Assembly: GCF_000173355.1 (NCBI RefSeq)
Contig: NZ_ABXA01000043.1
Coordinates: 120,001-166,321, forward strand
Source of the DNA: Anaerococcus hydrogenalis DSM 7454
GTDB lineage: Bacteria; Bacillota; Clostridia; Tissierellales; Peptoniphilaceae
Reading direction: 5' to 3'
Length of the DNA: 46,321 bases
Positions 37,397 to 46,124 of the stretch are shown piece after piece. A program made the position numbers and the translations under genes. Each line of letters starts with the position of its first letter. The stretch's first letter is position 1. The notes beneath the pieces are model-generated. The model did not search any database. It saw only the letters and a list, made by a program, of their open reading frames with translations, and was not told where the DNA came from.

Positions 37397-39235
37397 ATGA
37401 CTAGTGATAACGAGAAAATGCTAGAAGATGATCTTCTAAAAGAAATAATAGATGAGTTTAAATCTATTAGTGAATCTCAAGATGGTATTGTAACTTATAA
37501 GCAAGTTTACACCTTTGAGACTTTTAAAGAAATGGAAGATGAAAGCAAAAAATATGTTATAGGCCAAATTATATCTAATGGAATAGAAATCGTTGAAGAA
37601 GAAAGAACTGTCTTGGATGAAGAAGACGATGATGAAATAATTGATGATATTGACGATGAAGACGAAGATTTTTCTGATGAAAAGCTTGAAGATCATATGA
37701 AAAAAGTATCAAAAAAGCAAAAAGTTGAAAGAAAAATTGTTCAAGAAGAAACTATCACTGGTATAAAGTTGGATGACCCTGTAAAAATGTATCTAAAAGA
37801 AATTGGAAAAGTTAAACTTTTAGATGCTCACGAGGAAATATTTTTAGCTAAGAAAATGGAGCTTGGAGATATTGCTTTAAGAAGCAAAAATGGAAGAAAG
37901 TTAACCAAGCAAAACAAGATGAAGCTTGCCCTTGATATTTTTTATGGTGATATTTCCATAACTATATTGCGCGCTAATAAGATGATTCTTGAAAATAAAG
38001 AGATAGATGAAGAAATACAAACAAATCTTAATTCATTGATAGAAATTGGAAATCAATTTGAAAATATGTTAAATCAAGAATTGACTGATGAGCAGTTAGA
38101 AGCTATAAAATCAAAAATTTTAATTTGTAATATTGCTCAAAAATCTATTTCTGATAAAGAATTAAGCGAAAAAGAAGCTAATATCTTGTGTGATTTGTTT
38201 GATAATTTTGGAAAACTTGTTTCATCTGAAGAATCAGATGATATTGTATCGTTAATTTATTTAGCATTTTCAGACCTTTATAAAAAAGGAGCTGAGGATG
38301 AAATATTTAAAACAAATGATAGACTTTTGATAAATGATTTAATGAATTTTGCTAACAAGGCTAAGCAAGTTTCAGAAAAAAGACCTTTATCAGAATCATC
38401 TATAAAAGATTTGGAAAGATTTGAAAAAACTAAAGAGCTTTGCAAGAAAATTTTTGAAGACCAAGGATTTGATGCTGATGATGTAAAAAGATTAAATAGG
38501 GCTATATTTGATGCGAATAGGGCAAAGCAAAAACTTGCTGAAACAAACCTAAGACTTGTAGTTTCAATTGCAAAAAAATATGTGGGTCGTGGAATGAGCT
38601 TTTTGGATTTAATTCAAGAAGGAAATATGGGCCTTATGAAGGCAGTTGATAAATACGACTACAACAGAGGATTTAAGTTTTCAACTTATGCAACTTGGTG
38701 GATAAGACAAGCTATTACAAGAGCAATAGCAGACCAAGCAAGAACAATTAGGATTCCTGTTCACATGGTTGAAACTATAAATAAATTAGTCAGGATTCAA
38801 AGACAATTAGTTCAAGATTTAGGTCGTGATCCATCAAATGAAGAAATTGCAGAACAAATGGGAATTGAAGTTGAAAAAGTTCAAGAAATAAGAAAAATTG
38901 CCCAAGAGCCAGTAAGTTTGGAAACACCAATTGGAGAAGAAGAAGATAGCCATTTGGGAGATTTCATAGAGGATGACACAGCTATAAATCCAGATGATGC
39001 AGCAAATTATTCAATGCTTAGAGACCAATTAAATGATGTTTTATCATGCCTTGGTGCAAGAGAAAAAAGAGTTTTACAATTAAGATTTGGTCTAATTGAT
39101 GGAACTCCAAGAACTCTTGAAGAAGTTGGAAAAGAATTTGATGTAACACGTGAAAGAATTAGACAAATAGAAGCAAAGGCATTAAGAAAATTAAAATCGC
39201 CTAATAAGAGTGAATTATTGAAAGACTTTTTATAA
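37397..39235 (+). CDS. rpoD: Primary sigma factor RpoD/SigA
   Basis: 612 residues. An acidic N-terminal segment ([17 protein letters not shown]), region 1.2 ([17 protein letters not shown], about residue 125), then an insert of about 220 residues before region 2 ([20 protein letters not shown], about residue 380). Region 2.4 ([20 protein letters not shown]), region 3 and the region 4 helix-turn-helix ([20 protein letters not shown]) are canonical. The insert resembles the non-conserved region of proteobacterial sigma70 in place; most Firmicutes SigA proteins lack it. GGTGGAGGGGAG precedes ATG 37397. Confidence 0.96.
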   Translation: MTSDNEKMLEDDLLKEIIDEFKSISESQDGIVTYKQVYTFETFKEMEDESKKYVIGQIISNGIEIVEEERTVLDEEDDDEIIDDIDDEDEDFSDEKLEDHMKKVSKKQKVERKIVQEETITGIKLDDPVKMYLKEIGKVKLLDAHEEIFLAKKMELGDIALRSKNGRKLTKQNKMKLALDIFYGDISITILRANKMILENKEIDEEIQTNLNSLIEIGNQFENMLNQELTDEQLEAIKSKILICNIAQKSISDKELSEKEANILCDLFDNFGKLVSSEESDDIVSLIYLAFSDLYKKGAEDEIFKTNDRLLINDLMNFANKAKQVSEKRPLSESSIKDLERFEKTKELCKKIFEDQGFDADDVKRLNRAIFDANRAKQKLAETNLRLVVSIAKKYVGRGMSFLDLIQEGNMGLMKAVDKYDYNRGFKFSTYATWWIRQAITRAIADQARTIRIPVHMVETINKLVRIQRQLVQDLGRDPSNEEIAEQMGIEVEKVQEIRKIAQEPVSLETPIGEEEDSHLGDFIEDDTAINPDDAANYSMLRDQLNDVLSCLGAREKRVLQLRFGLIDGTPRTLEEVGKEFDVTRERIRQIEAKALRKLKSPNKSELLKDFL

Positions 39236-39919
39236 ATGAAAATTACTAAAAGATTAGAAAAAATTGCAAATCTAGTCGAAGAAGGTAAAAGGGTAATAGA
39301 TATTGGGACTGATCATGGATTAGTCCCTTTATATTTAGCAAAAAATAATATATCAAAAGATATATTAGCTACAGATATATCTGCCAAAAGCCTTAAAAAA
39401 CTAGAAGATAAGATTGATAAAAATTTAGAAAATATAATAAGAACCAAGGTCTGTAATGGCCTAAATGGAATAGATATAAAAGAAAATCAAATTGCAGTAA
39501 TTGCAGGCATGGGGGCAATTACCATAATTGAAATTTTGACCCAAAATATAGAAAAGGTAAGAAAACTTGATTATGTAATTTGTGAAGGAAATATTGGAAA
39601 TGAAAAACTTAGGAAGTTTTTAAATGAAAATGATTTTTATATAGATAAAGATTTTCTTATAAAAGATGGCAGAAAACATTATGACATAATTAGGTTTAGA
39701 AATGGAAAAGACAGAAAATTAAGCCTTGGAGAAATTTATTTTGGTAAATTTATATACCATGAAAAAAATCCCCTTGTAATGAAAAGAATTGACCAAATTT
39801 ATAAGAAAAATATAAGATTTAAAGAAAATATAGAAAAATTTTCTAAAGATAAAGAAGGTCTTGATTTAATAAATGAAAGACTTGAAGCAATAAGGGAGGT
39901 TAGAAATCATGAAAATTAA
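39236..39919 (+). CDS. trmK: tRNA (adenine-N1)-methyltransferase TrmK
   Basis: 227 residues. It methylates A22 of tRNA with S-adenosylmethionine. Motif VIDIGTDHGLVPLYL is the SAM-binding loop, followed by ILATDISAKSLKKLE and the family-specific VIAGMGAITIIEIL. The ATG follows the rpoD stop without a gap. rpoD-trmK-nif3 order is conserved in many Firmicutes, which supports the call. Its end overlaps the start of the next gene. Confidence 0.88.
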   Translation: MKITKRLEKIANLVEEGKRVIDIGTDHGLVPLYLAKNNISKDILATDISAKSLKKLEDKIDKNLENIIRTKVCNGLNGIDIKENQIAVIAGMGAITIIEILTQNIEKVRKLDYVICEGNIGNEKLRKFLNENDFYIDKDFLIKDGRKHYDIIRFRNGKDRKLSLGEIYFGKFIYHEKNPLVMKRIDQIYKKNIRFKENIEKFSKDKEGLDLINERLEAIREVRNHEN

Positions 39920-40676
39920 AGAGGTAATAAAATTTTTAGAAGACAAATTTCCACTAGATTTACAAGAAGAATGGGATAATTCTGGTTTACAAATAGGAAA
40001 TGTTGAAAATGACTTAAAAGATATAATGATTTCTTTGGATTTGACAGATGAAGCTATAGAAAGCGCCATAGAAAATTCATGTAATTTAATTATTAACCAC
40101 CATCCTTTTATATTTTCTCCAATAAAATCAATAGATTTATCCGATGATTATAATAAAAAAATAGAAAAATTAATAAAAAATGATATAAGTGTTTTTGCTA
40201 TGCACACAAATTTAGATACAGCTAAAGGTGGTGTAAATGATAATTTTGCAAAAGTTTTAGAACTTGAAAGAGTTGAATTTTTGGACACAAAAAATGACCA
40301 TCCTATGGCAAGATTAGGATATACAAAAGAGCAAAATGCAAAAGAATTTGCAGAATTTGTAAAAGAAAAATTAGCTTGTAAGGGCCTGATTTTATATGGA
40401 GATAAGGAAAAAATCATAAAAAAAGTTGCCCTTTGTGGGGGAGCTGGAAGTGATTTTATAAAAGATGCTATTGAAAAAAAATGTGATGTAATTATTACAA
40501 GCGATGTAAAATACCATGAGGCAATAGATAACTCTAAAGATATAGTAATAATAGATCCAGGTCATTTTGCAAGTGAAAACCATATAATTTATATGTTAGA
40601 AAATTTACTAGATAATCATTTTGCAACTAGAATTTACACAAATACACCAAAGAAAGCATATAGATTTTTTATTTAA
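39909..40676 (+). CDS. Nif3-like dinuclear metal centre protein (YqfO family)
   Basis: 255 residues. The metal-binding motifs of the Nif3/YqfO (GTP cyclohydrolase 1 type 2-like) family are present: NHHPFIF near residue 60, MHTNLDTAKGG near 98, and DPGHFASE near the end. The central inserted domain of longer YqfO proteins is absent. The biochemical role is not settled. It overlaps trmK by 11 bases, and rnpB follows. Confidence 0.88.
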   Translation: MKIKEVIKFLEDKFPLDLQEEWDNSGLQIGNVENDLKDIMISLDLTDEAIESAIENSCNLIINHHPFIFSPIKSIDLSDDYNKKIEKLIKNDISVFAMHTNLDTAKGGVNDNFAKVLELERVEFLDTKNDHPMARLGYTKEQNAKEFAEFVKEKLACKGLILYGDKEKIIKKVALCGGAGSDFIKDAIEKKCDVIITSDVKYHEAIDNSKDIVIIDPGHFASENHIIYMLENLLDNHFATRIYTNTPKKAYRFFI

Positions 40677-40679
40677 ATC

Positions 40680-40707
40680 TTTACAAAAGAAAAATAAGTG
40701 ATAAAAT
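40680..40707 (+). promoter_or_regulatory. Promoter of rnpB
   Basis: TTTACA (40680-40685), a 16-base spacer, TAAAAT (40702-40707), placing the transcript start at about 40714, at the first stem of RNase P RNA. Confidence 0.65.
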
Positions 40708-40715
40708 ACATTAAG

Positions 40716-41045
40716 GAGTAAATTGAATAATCGCGTCAAATGACGAGGAAAGTCCGTGCACCACAGAGTAAGGATGCTAGATAACGTCTAGTAAGGGTGA
40801 CCTTCAGGCAAGTGCAAAAGAAAGAATACCGCCAATTTTTTTGGTAAGGGTGGAACGGTGAGGTAAGAGCTCACCAGATAATTAGTGATAATTATGCTGT
40901 GTAAACCCCATCCGGTGCAAGAACAAAAGGGACATTAGGATTTCTACTCGAAACGGTCCAGTATGGTAGTTCGCTTGAGCTAATTGGTGACAATTAGCCT
41001 AGATAGATGATTATTTTTAACAGAACACGGCTTACAGATTTACTC
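40716..41045 (+). ncRNA. rnpB: RNase P RNA
   Basis: The universal blocks are all present: GAGGAAAGTCCGTGC near 40747, AGGGTGGAACGGTG, TAAACCCCATCCGG, and ACAGAACACGGCTTACAG near 41020. The terminal stem P1 forms between GAGTAAAT (40716-40723) and ATTTACTC (41038-41045), which sets the limits at about 330 bases. This RNA cuts tRNA 5' leaders. Confidence 0.95.
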
Positions 41046-41060
41046 TTTATTAAGAAAATT

Positions 41061-41092
41061 AACTATCCTTAAATATTTAAGGGTAGTTTTTT
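41061..41092 (+). terminator. Terminator of rnpB
   Basis: AACTATCCTTAAA pairs with TTTAAGGGTAGTT (one G-T), followed by T. Confidence 0.85.
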
Positions 41093-41247
41093 ATTTGGTT
41101 TTTTGTAACTAATAAAATAAAAATTAAAAAAGTAACGATTAATAAAAAATAAAAGATGCAATTTTATATAAATTGGTAATAATTTGTGAAATATATAAAT
41201 AAAAATAAAAATACAGGATAAAAGTGTAATTTTTTTGTAACTAATTA

Positions 41248-41276
41248 TTGACATTTTTGTCAAAAAGATATATTAT
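41248..41276 (+). promoter_or_regulatory. Promoter of the NlpC/P60 gene
   Basis: TTGACA (41248-41253), a 17-base spacer, TATTAT (41271-41276). A leader of about 47 bases with GGAGG follows before ATG 41330. Confidence 0.8.
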
Positions 41277-41329
41277 TATTCTAGATTTCATAACAGATAT
41301 AATAATTAATTTTAAAGACGGAGGATACA

Positions 41330-43056
41330 ATGAGTAAGAAAAATATAGGATCGACAATAGGAGTGTTAGCTGCAGTAACTATCGGAGCAACAGCTTACGC
41401 TTCAACAATCAATAATTTAGATAAAGAAGATCAATCAAAAAAAGTATTAGATAGTAATGTATCTTATATTGATAAAGAATATGCATCAACTGCAAAAAAA
41501 GTAAAAAAGACTACGCTGATGAAGTTAGCAATACAAAATTTGCAGAAAAATCTGTAGATAAAAAAGATAATAAAAAAGATGCAAAATTATCTAAAGTAAG
41601 AAATTTGGCAGATCCTACACTTTTTGAATCATCAAGTGAAGAAGCTATAGTAAAAGCTGTAGATGAAAAAATACAATCAAATAAAGAAGAAGATAAGAAA
41701 AATGAAGAAATAACTGTAGATCAAGTTTTACAAGAAAGCCCAATTGTAGAAAAATTTGTAGCAGTTGATACTTTAAACTTAAGATCTTCTAAATCAGACC
41801 AAGAAAACAATGTAATAGATGTTTTAAATAAAAACGATAAGGTTAGCGGAAGAGTTGAAGATGGCTGGTTAAAAACAGACAATGGTTACATAAAACTTGA
41901 ATTTTTAGCTGATAATTTTATAGAAGATACTAAAAAACAAAATGCAGAAGAAATTTTAGCACAAGAAGAGGCTAAAAAGGCTGAAGAAATAAAAGCTCAA
42001 GAAGAAGCTAAAAAAGCCCAAGAAGAAAAGGTTAAAGATACTGAAGAAGTAAAATCTCAAGAAAATCAAGCAATCTCTTATACTGGTTGGGTAAATGCTG
42101 ATGCTTTAAATATTAGAAGTGATGCTAATTTAAATTCTAATATTGTAGGAGCTCTTACAAAGGGAGATAAAGTATCAGGAACACTTCAAAATGGTTGGTT
42201 AAAAATTAATAACAATGGAAAAGTTTCTTATATTTCAGCAGATTTTCTTTCAAATACAGAAGTTAAAAAACCTGTAGTTGAGAAAAAAGAAGAAAGTAAA
42301 AAAGAAACTACTAATCAACAAGCACAAAACAGAACAGCTAACGTAAAACAAGAAAATAAAGTTCAATCTCAAGCTTATACAGGTTGGGTTAACACAGCTG
42401 CCCTTAATGTAAGAAATGGAGCATCAACTTCAAACAATGTAATAGGAAATTACACTATGGGGGATAAGGTTAGCGGACAATTAGCTAACGGTTGGTTAAA
42501 AGTTAATTATAATGGACAAACTGGTTATATTAGTGCGGATTTATTATCAAATTCTGAAGTAGCTAAGCCACAAGAAGTTGTTCAAAATAATTCTAACAAC
42601 CAAGAAAGAAGTCAACAAAATAATACTGTAACAGCTCAAAAAACTGTAGCTCAAACACAACAACAAGCACCAGCTCCACAAGCATCAGGTAGTGGACAAG
42701 CTGCTGCAAATATTGCTAGTCAATTTATAGGGACTCCATATGTATGGGGTGGAACTTCACCAAGTGGATTTGATTGTTCAGGGTTAGTTCAATATGCTTA
42801 TAGGCAAGTAGGTGTAAATATATCTAGAACTAGTCAACAGCAAGCAACTAATGGATACTCTGTAAGTTTATCAAGTTTACAAGCAGGAGACATTTTATTA
42901 TTCTCATATGGTGGATCAGTTGATCACGTTGGAATAGTAACAGATTCTAGTGGAAACTTTGTTCACGCATCCAATCCAAGTACAGGGGTTATTACAGGAA
43001 ACGTATATGATCCTTGGTATCAATCTGTATGCGTTGGAGCAAGAAGAATATTTTAA
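41330..43056 (+). CDS. SH3/NlpC-P60 cell wall hydrolase (frameshifted as assembled)
   Basis: 575 residues after correction. Signal peptide, then an acidic/Lys-rich segment, three bacterial SH3 domains (about 41755-41930, 42088-42250 and 42385-42550, each with LN.RS/NG and a GWLK strand), Gln/Asn-rich linkers, and a C-terminal NlpC/P60 peptidase domain from about 42695. Catalytic Cys in FDCSGLVQYAY, His in DHVGIVTD, third residue His in VHASNP. It cuts peptidoglycan stem peptides outside the cell. The frame fails after STAKKVKK, because the A run at 41513-41518 has six bases; seven read KKDYADEVSNTKFAEKSVDK. GGAGG precedes the start. Confidence 0.9.
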
Positions 43057-43070
43057 GTAAAATAAATTTT

Positions 43071-43093
43071 AAACACCCTGCGGGGTGTTTTTT
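43071..43093 (+). terminator. Terminator of the NlpC/P60 gene
   Basis: AACACCC pairs with GGGGTGTT around a TGC loop, followed by T. Confidence 0.85.
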
Positions 43094-43104
43094 AGGTGGA
43101 TAAA

Positions 43105-43898
43105 ATGAAAATTATAAATTCAAAAGATATCAAAAATAACTTATTAACAAAAATAAATAGGGAAAAGAAAATAAAAAATTATTAATAATCTCTCAAGGAA
43201 AAAATTTATCTGTCAGTCAATATAAAAATGCAATTTTAAAAAGATGTAAAGAATACGGTATAAATTATCTTGATAAGAATTTTGGTGATGATAAAAATCA
43301 TTTTGATATTATTGATTACTGTGAAAATTTAGAAAATATAGATGGTTTTATAATATTACAACCCCTATCAAAAAATACAGACCTAGATTATTTAAGGAAA
43401 AATATGTCCTTTGAAGATCTGGATGGTTTTAGATATGATTCTTTAGGTAAAATTATGGATAAAAATTTTAAAAATTTGCCACAAACAGCAAGGTCTATAA
43501 TTAAATTTATTGATTATATGGATATTGATTTAAAGGGAAAAGATGTAATAATTGCAAACTCTACTAATGTAATTGGTAAGCCCCTATCTATGTATTTAAA
43601 TTATAAGAAAGCTACAGTTACTTTATTTAATTCTAAGACTATTAATCAAAAAGAAAAAATAAAAAGGGCTGATATATTTATTTCAGCTATAGGCAAAGCA
43701 AATTTTTATAATGTGGACTATTTTAGAGATGGTCAAGTTTTAATAGATGCAGGTACAAGTTTTATTGATGGAAAAATGTACGGAGATATAGATTATGATA
43801 GTTTAGAAAACTTAAAAGTTGATATTGTTACTTGCAAAAATGGGGTAGGGTCAATTACTACTTTATCCTTAATCGAAACTTTATTATGTGATAGTTAA
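43105..43898 (+). CDS. folD: FolD-like methylene-THF dehydrogenase/cyclohydrolase (frameshifted as assembled)
   Basis: 264 residues after correction, a little short for FolD, which interconverts methylene-, methenyl- and formyl-THF. The A run at 43173-43178 has six bases; seven read REKKIKKLLIISQGKNLSVS and restore the N-terminus (an internal ATG at 43404 is not the true start). Tyr and Lys in SVSQYKNAILKRCKEYGI match the active-site pair, and DGFIILQPL and NSTNVIGKPLSMYL match the substrate and cofactor loops. The usual PGGVGP motif is replaced by KNGVGS, so the enzyme is divergent. Confidence 0.75.
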
Positions 43899-43918
43899 AT
43901 TTAAAATATTTTTCTTTA

Positions 43919-43927
43919 TGGTATAAT
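43919..43927 (+). promoter_or_regulatory. Extended -10 element before the D-Asp ligase-like gene
   Basis: TGG-TATAAT (43919-43927), with no convincing -35. AGGAAAT lies before ATG 43973. Confidence 0.5.
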
Positions 43928-43972
43928 TATTGAAGTAATTAAGGTCAATAGTAGAATATAGGAAATATTTAT

Positions 43973-45184
43973 ATGAGAAATTTCAAAATAGTTATATTAG
44001 GTACAGATATAAATGCTTATGGACTAGCTAGGAGTGCTCATGAGCTTTACAAAATAAAATCAGTATGTATGGGTGTAAGGCCTTTGAGAGACACTAGATA
44101 TTCAAAAATATGTGAGGTACATACAAAGGAAAATTTTGAGGATGATAATATTTTTGTTGATGAATTAATAAAAATAAAGCAAAAATATTTTGAATATCAA
44201 CTTATTTTGATTCCTTGCTCTGACGAGTACGCTTCTTTAGTTATTAACAATAAAGAAGAGTTAAAAGATTATTTTTTAATTAATATTATTGATAAAGGTA
44301 TGCAGGAAAAATTAGAAAATAAGAAAGATTTCTATGGAATTTGCGAAAAATATAATTTAGCTTATCCTGATACTGTAATTATTAAAGGTAAGTCTGATAA
44401 GGATATAAAAAAAATTGAGGATAAACTTTCATATCCTATAGCTTTAAAAGCTAATGATTCTATAAATTATTATAACACTCACTTTGAAGGCAAGAAAAAA
44501 GCCTATAAAATTTTCAATAAAGATGAACTTATAAATACTATCGATCAAATTTATAATGCTGGCTATTGTGGTGAAATGATTGTGCAAGATTTTATACCAG
44601 GAGATAGCTCTAATATGTTTGTTTTAAATGCTTATGTTGATTCAAAGTCAAAAGTTAGGATGATGAGCCTTGGTAAATGTTTATTGGATGAAGTTTTACC
44701 TTTAAATATTGGAAATTATAATGCCTTGGTTACTAGTGGTGATGATAGAATATATGACCAGTATAAGAAGTTTTTGGAAGAAATTTCATACAAGGGTTTT
44801 GCAAATTTTGACTTAAAATACGATGAAAGAGATGGAAAGTATAAGGTATTCGAAATAAATATTAGGCAGGGAAGGTCATCTTTTTATATGAATTCTACTA
44901 GCAATAATTTTCTTAAGTATATAGTATATGATTTAATTTTTAAAAAATATGAACCTTGTTATTTTGAATATGAAAATGGATTATGGTTGTATGTAGATCC
45001 TCTGGTATTAAAAAAGTACGTTAGTAATAGGGATAAAGAATTAGCATTAAGACTATTAAAAAATGGCTATGTATTTACAACATGGTATGATAAGGATAAA
45101 AATTTTAAAAGGTATTTACATTATATGAGAAGAAGAATTTCTACCATTAAGTACTATCCTAAGTATTTTAATAAAAAGATATAG
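43973..45184 (+). CDS. D-aspartate ligase-like ATP-grasp enzyme (peptidoglycan cross-bridge)
   Basis: 403 residues with an ATP-grasp fold. By recall it aligns with the Enterococcus D-aspartate ligase (Aslfm) along its length: GTDINAYGLARSAHELY and TRYSKI at the start, EMIVQDFIPGDSSNMFVLNA in the middle, GFANFDLKYDERDGKYKVFE and NIRQGRSSFY near the metal site. That enzyme adds D-Asp as the beta-amide to the stem-peptide lysine, making the cross-bridge. Here the side amino acid could be D-Asp or D-Glu. It acts in the cytosol on the wall precursor. Followed by a FemX-like fragment in the same frame after TAG. Confidence 0.85.
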   Translation: MRNFKIVILGTDINAYGLARSAHELYKIKSVCMGVRPLRDTRYSKICEVHTKENFEDDNIFVDELIKIKQKYFEYQLILIPCSDEYASLVINNKEELKDYFLINIIDKGMQEKLENKKDFYGICEKYNLAYPDTVIIKGKSDKDIKKIEDKLSYPIALKANDSINYYNTHFEGKKKAYKIFNKDELINTIDQIYNAGYCGEMIVQDFIPGDSSNMFVLNAYVDSKSKVRMMSLGKCLLDEVLPLNIGNYNALVTSGDDRIYDQYKKFLEEISYKGFANFDLKYDERDGKYKVFEINIRQGRSSFYMNSTSNNFLKYIVYDLIFKKYEPCYFEYENGLWLYVDPLVLKKYVSNRDKELALRLLKNGYVFTTWYDKDKNFKRYLHYMRRRISTIKYYPKYFNKKI

Positions 45185-45202
45185 ATTAAATTATATAAAA
45201 AA

Positions 45203-45829
45203 ATGGGTTATGCTTTTAGGTCAGTTTGTGATCCTATCCATAGCTTTACACAACCACGATATAATATGATAATTGACCTGTCTCTTGGTGATGAAGAAAA
45301 AATATTTGAAAATTTTTCTAGTAAGGGAAGATATAATATTAGAAAATCCATAAAAGCTGGAATTGAAACTAAGATAGAAACAAATGAAAAAACTTTAGAT
45401 GATTTTTACCAACTTACTGAAATTATGGCCAAAAGACAAGGCATTACTTATAGGCCAAAAGAATATCATAAAAGGCTTGTTGAAAATTATGGATGTAAAA
45501 TTTTCTTATCATATTATGAGGGGGAAGTTTTGTGCTCATCGATTGTAGTACCATACAAAGATAGCCTAACATACTTGTATGCTGCAAGTTCTAATGAAAA
45601 AAGAAACAAAATGCCAAATTATAATATGCTTTGGGAAGAAGTTAAGTATGGTGTAAAAAATGGATACAAATCATTAGACCTTGGTGGGGTATTTTCACTT
45701 GATAAAAAAGATGGTCTTTATAGATATAAAGAACATTTTTGTCATCCAAATAAATATACAGCATATATTGGAGAGCTTGATGTTGTTTATGATAGGGACC
45801 TTTATGAAAAATTTTTAATAACAAAATAA
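45203..45829 (+). CDS. FemX/FemAB-family fragment, N-terminally truncated
   Basis: 208 residues matching the second half of FemAB/FemX peptidyltransferases: QPRYNMIIDLSLGDEEKIFE, SSKGRYNIRKSIKAGIE, then a GNAT-like C-terminal lobe ending YRYKEHFCHPNKY. Full-length family members have about 130 more residues at the N-terminus. The reading frame continues upstream as IKLYKK directly from the TAG of the ligase gene, with no ribosome site. It looks like the remains of a gene that lost its 5' part, leaving the ligase stop joined to the fragment. Active FemX proteins add amino acids from tRNA to the wall precursor; this one may be inactive. Confidence 0.7.
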   Translation: MGYAFRSVCDPIHSFTQPRYNMIIDLSLGDEEKIFENFSSKGRYNIRKSIKAGIETKIETNEKTLDDFYQLTEIMAKRQGITYRPKEYHKRLVENYGCKIFLSYYEGEVLCSSIVVPYKDSLTYLYAASSNEKRNKMPNYNMLWEEVKYGVKNGYKSLDLGGVFSLDKKDGLYRYKEHFCHPNKYTAYIGELDVVYDRDLYEKFLITK

Positions 45830-45835
45830 ATTAAA

Positions 45836-45857
45836 AAGCAAACTTTATTGTTTGCTT
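45836..45857 (+). repeat. Left 22-bp direct repeat flanking element B
   Basis: Identical to 46029-46050 and directly adjacent to the element. It is a terminator hairpin (GCAAAC, loop, GTTTGC) that probably served the FemX-like transcript before the insertion. Confidence 0.82.
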
Positions 45858-46028
45858 CAGACTGTTGATAAACTAAAAATTTTCCCATTTCGACCGAGTG
45901 CAACGAGCGGAGAAATCTCTTGAGATCTCTCCATGCGTTCGTTTCACTCACTTAGTCGAGATGGTACTTAGCTTAATTTTTATTTCAAAATAAAATATTA
46001 TCTAATTTCATACTTTGTCTATGCTCTG
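45858..46028 (+). mobile_element. Hairpin MITE-like element, copy B
   Basis: 171 bp, from CAGACTGTTGATAAACTA to ACTTTGTCTATGCTCTG, the same ends as copy A. It encodes nothing. The interior is a near-perfect palindrome of about 80 bases (45885-45964): CCATTTCGAC with GTCGAGATGG, GAGTG with CACTC, AACGA with TCGTT, GGAGA with TCTCC. This core resembles the repeats at 12934-13181, not the core of copy A. Perfect 22-bp direct repeats lie immediately on both sides. Confidence 0.8.
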
Positions 46029-46050
46029 AAGCAAACTTTATTGTTTGCTT
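46029..46050 (+). repeat. Right 22-bp direct repeat flanking element B (functional terminator copy)
   Basis: The second copy of the terminator hairpin, followed here by a T run, which suggests that the right copy is the original and the left was made by the insertion. Confidence 0.8.
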
Positions 46051-46070
46051 TTTTTATTTGAAAATTTCAC

Positions 46071-46099
46071 AAAAAAATAGCTAGATCTCTCTAGCTATT
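46071..46099 (-). terminator. Terminator of tpx
   Basis: On the minus strand AATAGCTAG pairs with CTAGCTATT, followed by T (A run at 46071-46075). Confidence 0.8.
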
Positions 46100-46124
46100 A
46101 GTGATTTTAAAGATTTATATTTTA

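Noticed and set aside
41093-41260. WalR boxes (GTAAC motifs) before the wall hydrolase gene
   Set aside because: Several GTAAC words occur, but none is paired with the required five-base spacing, and the DNA is so AT-rich that such words arise by chance.
43404-43898. A short 164-residue FolD starting at 43404
   Set aside because: The upstream DNA, with one base added in the A run, encodes the active-site Tyr-Lys helix and connects to a start at 43105.
45182-45205. Read-through of TAG to make a ligase-FemX fusion (suppression or pyrrolysine)
   Set aside because: The ligase ends with a normal C-terminus and no pyrrolysine gene or structure is visible. A chance in-frame junction after a deletion is simpler.
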